Assembly (NCBI GenBank): GCA_022495995.1
Contig: JAFEMH010000749.1
Coordinates: forward strand, 445,001-509,000
From: Adenophora triphylla var. japonica
Lineage: Eukaryota; Streptophyta; Magnoliopsida; Asterales; Campanulaceae
DNA length: 64,000 bases
Direction: 5' to 3'
The notes under the pieces were generated by a model. It ran no database searches and had not been told where the DNA came from. It saw only the letters and a program-made list of their open reading frames with translations. Within the stretch, counting starts at the first letter, position 1. The number at the start of each line of letters is the position of its first letter. Position numbers and translations under genes: made by a program. Below are positions 58,743 to 64,000 of the stretch, piece after piece.

Positions 58743-59436
58743 CTAAGTAAGGCTGAGGGAAATAGCATAGGATTGTAGTAGAGTTAATGCCTGCTCTGTA
58801 ATCGCCCTGTTCCTTGCTTCTCTAACCCAATCACTGACTACTTCAGCTGCCTGGCTACCCTCTAGGCCGTCTTCAAGAGCATTCGCAGCTTCCAATAGAT
58901 TCCCCTCTGCTAGCAAGCTTTCCACTCTATTTATCACCGACTCGATTCCATTACCCGATTGTCCAGCTTCCTTAACCTGAAGTTATAATACAAGGCAGCC
59001 AAAAAAAGGGTCAATGAAGTAATGCAAGACTCAGAAAAAAATTGGGAGAAGTTTGAAATCTGCATTCTGCAATAACATACTCCTTCCGTCCGAGAATGAT
59101 AGTCCCACTATTTTAGTGGTTAATTAGAATCAACTTTGACGAAAGAATTAGGAAACAATAATTATCCTAATGAAATTTTATAAATTGTTATTGGTAGTAT
59201 TTATAATGGTGTATCAATAACAAGTTCTAGAATTTAATTATGATAAATATTTATTCTAGATCTTTCAATCAAATTGACCACTAAGTAAGTGTGATTATCA
59301 TTCTGCGATATAGGGAGATATAGCAGTGACACACCTTCAAAGAAGATGCAATATAAGCCAAGGAATGTGCCAATAAGCCACCGCCACCTGGTGGGATTAG
59401 GCTGAAGTGCCTTAGCGTCCCTTTCAAGGCATCAAA
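58743..59436 (-). CDS. MIC60: MICOS complex subunit MIC60 (mitofilin), last two exons
   Basis: Minus-strand exon 59436-59335 reads FDALKGTLRHFSLIPPGGGG then LLAHSLAYIASSLK; after a GT-AG intron (59334-58977) exon 58976-58743 reads VKEAGQSGNGIESVINRVES to ARNRAITEQALTLLQSY and a stop. This is the C-terminal mitofilin signature of plant MIC60, the inner-membrane protein that organises crista junctions and helps lipid and protein traffic to the outer membrane. Both exons are free of stops and splice in phase. Upstream exons are not visible before the chromovirus LTR at 61223; they may lie beyond the window if the intron is long, or be absent. Confidence 0.88.
59080..59318. mobile_element. Stowaway MITE in the MIC60 intron
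   Basis: The left end CTCCTTCCGTCCGAGAATGA and the reverse complement of the right end (CTCCCTATATCGCAGAATGA after one base) match, with TA on both sides (59078-59079, 59319-59320). The 239-bp interior is AT-rich and non-coding, as usual for Stowaway. It lies wholly within the intron. Confidence 0.8.
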
Positions 59437-60028
59437 CTGTAATGATAACTGGGGTTAGACAAATTACATTTACTTATAGCATATGTTAAAATAATATTGA
59501 GATCGATGCTTATATTTCATGAAAGGCTTTGCATTTTGACATTAATGTGCACTTGGCAGATAGCAGGAAGTGTGAACCTCTCGAGGAGAAAGAATGCCCG
59601 CATCTCAGTCAGAGCATATTATATATCACATGCAGATCCGTACCTATAATATTAGTGAATCATAGACCAAAACATAAGCTACGTTGGCTGTGAAGCTTTC
59701 ATTAATAATTTTGAGTTGGTGCAATGTAAACTGGTATTCGACTTTTCATCCTTTGGCAGAAACCAAAGGATTTTAATATTTCCTTGACCAGTAATACTGG
59801 ATCACAGTTAACAGCCTTATGTGTACCCAAAAATAAAAAGTTAAACAGCCTAAAATGGGCAAACTAAAGTTCCTAAGAGAGGATGAGCGCAGCCACCACC
59901 AAATGTTTTGATGCTTAGCAAAGAATCTTGATATCCTCGTTACCTCCTTACACAACCAAAATTTTGTTTGTTAAACTGCACCAACCAATTACACAATCAG
60001 GAAAATGGCTGTGGGCTATCAAATGCAG
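59437..60028. other. no gene recognised; upstream intron or flank of MIC60
   Basis: I searched the minus strand for the next MIC60 exon upstream and did not find one. Sequence is AT-rich with no repeat structure visible. Confidence 0.5.
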
Positions 60029-60336
60029 TGTTAAGGCCTTATGCACATAATTGGTTCTATCTCTAACAACTTAAGCTATTAAATGAGTTGATAACTTAAC
60101 ATGATAACAGAGCTTTGAATTGACATGATCATGGGTTTATGTCCCCCACTTGCACTTCTTATCTGAAGTATTGTGGGTGCATGATTGCATCATGTTTGTT
60201 TTGTGATGCCCAAGTGTGGTATGTTAGTTTAACTCTCGATGTGTTGGATGGTCACACGTGCGGGAGAGTGTTAAGGCTTGATATACATGATTGAGCCACT
60301 ATCTAACAATTTACACTTCATGATGAGCTGTTAACA
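60029..60336 (+). mobile_element. TRIM (terminal-repeat retrotransposon in miniature), 308 bp
   Basis: Two short LTRs, 60029-60101 and 60269-60336, both start TGTTAAGGC and end TTAACA (TG...CA with 6-bp inverted ends). A primer site TGATAACAGAGCTTTG follows the first LTR at 60102, close to the initiator-Met type TGGTATCAGAGC. A purine tract GCGGGAGAG precedes the second LTR. The interior has no coding capacity. LTRs differ at many positions and no target duplication remains, so it is old. Confidence 0.75.
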
Positions 60337-60340
60337 AGAT

Positions 60341-60775
60341 AGAGATGGCAATTCACCCGTATCTACCCCGAAGCAGGTTTGATCAGCTCCAAAAGGGGCG
60401 GATTTGGTGAGTTAATTTCAGAACCCGAAGCAGCGGGTCCAGGTTCGGTATAACCATGCCAAAGCTCGCACGGTCCTCCTGGCCCTGTTTAAATAGATAT
60501 TTATCTATTTATTTTTCCAATCTCACGCTTCTCAATAGACACACTTTATTCCCCTTTCCAGTATTTCCAGCCCTCCTATCCCACTCCCCCTCCCTAAACA
60601 CATCGTCGTTTAACAAAACCCTCACTCTCCAGCATATAATGGTGCGGCCTTGTCCAGAATATGCTTCTTCTCCCTCTCCGGCCAACTCAACTCGGACTCC
60701 AACTACCCTTTAGACTCTATAGCGAGCCAATCTGGTGACCCCGCTCCACGGTCTCTTTCAGACTCTGCTATGGTC
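60341..60775. other. possible hAT-like terminus and unassigned sequence
   Basis: TAGAGATGGCAATTCACCCG at about 60340 resembles a plant hAT start with GC-rich subterminal motifs (GGTCCAGGTTCGG), but I see no matching right end. The short ORF at 60456-60713 is not recognisable. Confidence 0.35.
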
Positions 60776-61223
60776 TGGGTAATTTGAATTTAATCCTGCA
60801 AATTGGATGTCAATTTGCAGAAGAAATCCCAACGAAATTGATAGAAAAAACAGCAGGAAATAGAAGAGAATTGTTACTGGGCAAGAGAGAGAGGAAGAGA
60901 GATATAGAGATAGATTTGGGAGAGAGAAAGTAGATCAAGGAGAGAGAAAATAGATGTGAGGAAGAAGGCAATAATCATCAACATGATATTCCATTCCAAT
61001 TCACGCCTGATATAACAACCCAGCAACGTGACAATCAACAAATAACAGAAATACTAAAAACGACATCGTTCTAACTCACCTAAAAACGACACCGTCATTT
61101 ACTAATTGAAAGGACACCGCTTTGGACAATTAACTACCATTAACGTTACTATGCTAACTGCCATTTAACGTCACAATTTCTAACGGTCACCCCCAATTAC
61201 AATTAGAACCCTAATTCATAACA
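60776..61223 (-). repeat. 3' LTR of the chromovirus, about 448 bp
   Basis: On the minus strand it begins TGTTATGAATTAGGG directly after GAAGGAAGGGGGAA and ends around AAATTACCCA. The exact end is uncertain because the other LTR is outside the window. Near its end GCAAATTG and CAATTTGC form an inverted pair (60799-60817 region). Confidence 0.65.
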
Positions 61224-61239
61224 TTCCCCCTTCCTTCAA
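61224..61239 (-). other. polypurine tract of the chromovirus
   Basis: On the minus strand GAAGGAAGGGGGAA precedes the LTR start and follows the integrase stop by about a dozen bases. Confidence 0.75.
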
Positions 61240-61251
61240 TCGATCCTTGTC

Positions 61252-62601
61252 TCAAGGATTGAAATTGGGAAAGTTTGCTGCAATTACAGGCCAATCCTCC
61301 CATGTCGCGTCCTCTGGCGGTGCATTTGCCCACTGAATAAGGACCTGTGAAGCTGGGCGACCATCTTTCTTGATTAAGCGACGCTCCAAAACAGCTAACG
61401 GCTCCACCAGAAACTTGCCATCGTCACCAGTAGCAGGTAGTGTTGTTGGAGTCACAGGTGCGTCTCCAATTCTTCGTTTGAGTAAGGATACATGAAATAC
61501 TAGATGTATTTTGGAAGTAGGGGGTAGTTCTAATTTATAAGAAACCTTACCAACTCTTGCAAGGATCAGAAATGGACCATAGAACTTGGGAGCCAACTTG
61601 AAATCCTTTCGTAATGCCAGTGAAGTTTGGCGATAGGGTTGAAGTTTCAAATAAACCCAGTCTCCAATCTGGAACTCTCTCTCGGTTCTGTTAGCATCTG
61701 CCATTTTCTTCATCCTTGTTTGAGCAGCCAATAAGTTGTCCCTCAGTAGCTTAATGTGATCATCTCTGTCCCTCAAAATCTGCCCCACAGCATCTACCTT
61801 TAAGTATTGTTCATGAGTAAATAAGGATTGAGGAGGAGGGTAGCCATAAAGGGCCTCAAAGGGAGTCATGTTAAGGGCAGTGTGGTGGTTACTGTTATAC
61901 CACCACTTAGTCAAGCTTAACCACTGAGACCATTGCTTGGGATTATGACTGGTGGCTGTCCTCAAGTAGTGTTCCAAACACCTATTGAGTCTCTCAGTTT
62001 GCCCATCGGTTTGAGAGTGATAGGCGGTCTTAGGCGCGTAGTGAGGTTTCGGTAAGCTTAAACAATTCCTTCCAAAAACCAGCTGAGGAAAATGGGGTCT
62101 CTGTCGAAGTGATCGTAACGGGAGCCCGTACGGTTTGTATACTTGGTCGAAGAAGATTTTGGCTATTCCGTAGGTGTGTAAGGGTGTTTGAGGAATGAAA
62201 TGTCCGTATTTAGTGAGCTGTCAACCGCACAAAAATGGAGTTCCGGCCGTTGGAAAGAGGCAAGCCTTCAATAAAATCCATGGCAATATCACTCCCGAGG
62301 TTCTTTGAGGAATAGGTAAGGGTTGTAGCCCGGGAGGATGTACATTTTCACCTTTGTGTTGTTGTGCGAGCCTCGCGTGGTCGATCCATTTCTTTACATC
62401 ATCCTTCATGCTTGGCCAATAAAAATATTGAGCAACTCTTTTACAAGTTCCCAGAATGCCCGAATGCCCCCCCAAGGGAGTAGTATGCAGCTCATTTACT
62501 ATGGTCTTTCTCAGGTTAGCACTGTTACCAATATAGATCCTTCCTTCCCTCCTCGAGTATGCCTTGGTTGTAAGTGAACTTCTCGAAAATCTTGGGGGCA
62601 A
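61252..62601 (-). pseudogene. chromovirus integrase with chromodomain, broken
   Basis: The zinc region (62601-62340) has NELHTTPLGGHSGILGTCKR, but the expected CxxC is replaced (HARLAQQHKG). The core region is frameshifted between about 62330 and 61990; its Glu block YHSQTDGQTERLNR reads near 62025-61985. From 61977 the frame is open to the stop: WLSLTKWWYNSNHHTALNMT, GDWVYLKLQPYRQTSL and a chromodomain LERRLIKKDGRPASQVLIQW followed by PPEDATWEDW. Chromodomains direct integration to particular chromatin. The 61980-62330 damage and zinc loss make it inactive. Confidence 0.88.
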
Positions 62602-62785
62602 TTATTATTCCTTCCGTAATCTTTTGCACCTCTTGATCCCCTTCCATACTAGCCGTTACTTGGGTTACCCGTTGTGGTTGCTGAGATAGCGGCGTATTGT
62701 ACTTAGCTATTATTGCCTTCGTGTTGCATTGATATAGTGCGTAATTTGCTCTGTATCGACCCCTTTCTCGTAGCTGATAGTATAA

Positions 62786-64000
62786 TCAAATCCCAATAAT
62801 TTCGAAACCCACCTTTGCTGCAACCCCACTGATTACCTTCTGCTCAATCAAATGTTTCAAACTTTCGTGATCAGTTTTGATTATAAAAGGATGACCACGT
62901 AAGTAGTGCTTCCATTTTTCCACTGCAAAGACCACTGCCAAGAATTCTTTTTCATAAGTTGAGAGGCCTAACAGTTTGGGACCCAATGCCTTGCTTAGAT
63001 AAGCAATAGGCCTTCCCTCTTTCATAAGCACAGCTCCAATTCCACCATAACAAGCATCAGTTTCCACAATGAAAACCTTGTTGAAGTCGGGCATAGCTAG
63101 TACAGGTGAAGAAGTCATAGCTTGCTTAAGCTTCTCAAAAGCTGTTGTAGCTTCAGGACCCCAACTGAATCCACCTTTTTGTAGCAACTTGGTTAAGGGT
63201 TTGCTAATCACTCCATAGTGCCTTATAAATTTTCTGTAATAGCCTGTGAGACCCAAGAATCCTTTTAAACTTTTGACATTTGTTGGGACTGGCCATTCAC
63301 TCGTACTTCTAATCTTGCTAGGATCAGCAGATACCCCCCTTCCATCTATTATATGTCCCAAATATTCCACTTTCTCCTTGCCAAAAGCACATTTGCTTTT
63401 CTTGACAAACAGTTGATGCTCCCTTAACAGATATAGAACTTGCCTCAAATGATCCATATGGGTCTCCCAAGTTGGGCTATAGATAAGTATGTCATCAAAG
63501 AACACCAGTAGGAATTTCCTCATGAATTTAGCAAATACATCATTCATTAAGGCTTGGAAAGTAGCAGGTGCATTTGTCAACCCAAAGGGCATTACCTTGA
63601 ACTCGAAATGGCCATGGTGTGTCCTGAATGCAGTCTTAGGAATGTCCTCCTCCTTGACCCTGATTTGATGATATCCTGACCTTAAATCCAGTTTAGTGAA
63701 GTACCTTGAACCATGCAATTCATCCAACAGTTCATCAATGATGGGAATAGGAAATTTGTCTTTGATAGTCATGCTATTGAGTCTCTATAATCAATACACA
63801 TTCTCCATGAACCATCCTTCTTTTTTACCAACAAAATTGGGGAAGCAAAGGGGCTAACACTGTGTTGTATAACCCCACTACTTAGTAACTCAGCTACCAG
63901 TTTCTCAATCTCAAATTTATGAAAGTGTGGACATTTGTAGGGCCTCTTATTGACAGGTGAACTTCCCTCCTTTAAAGGAATGTCATGGTCATGAAATCTA
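62786..64000 (-). pseudogene. chromovirus reverse transcriptase and RNase H, partial
   Basis: From the window edge, KCPHFHKFEIEKLVAELL and [20 protein letters not shown] lead into a one-base frame change near 63780, then an open frame from 63772: [28 protein letters not shown] and the catalytic FFDDILIYS. RNase H has [36 protein letters not shown] and [12 protein letters not shown], then loses frame near 62815. Otherwise it is full length for this region. It would copy the RNA genome into DNA. Confidence 0.92.

Larger units (their letters stand above)
60776..64000 (-). mobile_element. Ty3/Gypsy chromovirus, minus strand, truncated by the window edge
   Basis: In minus-strand order the window shows reverse transcriptase, RNase H, integrase zinc region, integrase core, chromodomain, a purine tract and the 3' LTR. 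The chromodomain fused to the integrase end defines chromoviruses. Several frame changes make it inactive. The 5' LTR, gag and protease lie beyond 64000. Confidence 0.9.

Overview
This is plant nuclear DNA, most likely from a eudicot. It is AT-rich and dominated by transposable elements: Tat-type Ty3/Gypsy retrotransposons with a second RNase H, a chromovirus with a chromodomain, Helitrons, plant mariner, hAT, PIF/Harbinger and Stowaway elements, and one TRIM. The only host gene sequence that still reads cleanly is the last two exons of a MIC60/mitofilin gene on the minus strand (58743-59436). I cannot name the species.

Layout. 1-1240: a short hypothetical ORF and two small tandem repeats. 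1294-3182: a dead mariner-like element with a recognisable DD39D transposase and a Stowaway-type end. 3185-4780: a non-autonomous element with long terminal inverted repeats. 6467-30392: a 24-kb Tat-lineage retrotransposon ('Tat-A') with a GGTGG target duplication. Its left LTR is split by a Helitron (7374-12971) that itself holds a second Helitron (7631-11843). The inner Helitron carries exons from at least three host genes: the fumarylacetoacetase C-terminus, one LRR-receptor exon and an unidentified pair. 30800-31800: a large inverted repeat next to a U1A/U2B''-type RRM gene fragment, possibly a Pack-MULE. 31955-34875: palindromic minisatellite and two PIF/Harbinger MITEs joined at a shared TAA. 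36205-37020: an inverted duplication of a piece of an M48-like metallopeptidase gene. 37642-39076: a non-autonomous hAT with a perfect 8-bp target duplication. 40060-42810: minisatellites, a 32-bp perfect palindrome and a direct repeat.

42853-57901: a second, different Tat-lineage element ('Tat-B', target duplication TTTTG). Its integrase is split by a 2.35-kb solo LTR with its own target duplication (GATAC), and a hAT remnant sits in its right LTR. 58743-59436: MIC60 exons with a Stowaway MITE in the intron. 60029-60336: a complete TRIM. 60776-64000: the 3' LTR and the integrase, RNase H and reverse transcriptase part of a minus-strand chromovirus that runs off the window.

Function. All the transposon proteins carry stops or frameshifts, so none looks autonomous. 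Both Tat elements carry long coding sequence on the opposite strand between pol and the 3' LTR, and the two genes differ. In Tat-A it resembles the plant-mobile-domain/DUF7745 group. In Tat-B it is a four-exon gene with plausible GT-AG introns, a region like the 'putative gypsy type transposon' domain and a coiled coil. These antisense genes, the exon-capturing nested Helitrons and the hairpin-forming peptidase duplication are the most interesting content. All family names come from memory of motifs and were not checked by a search.
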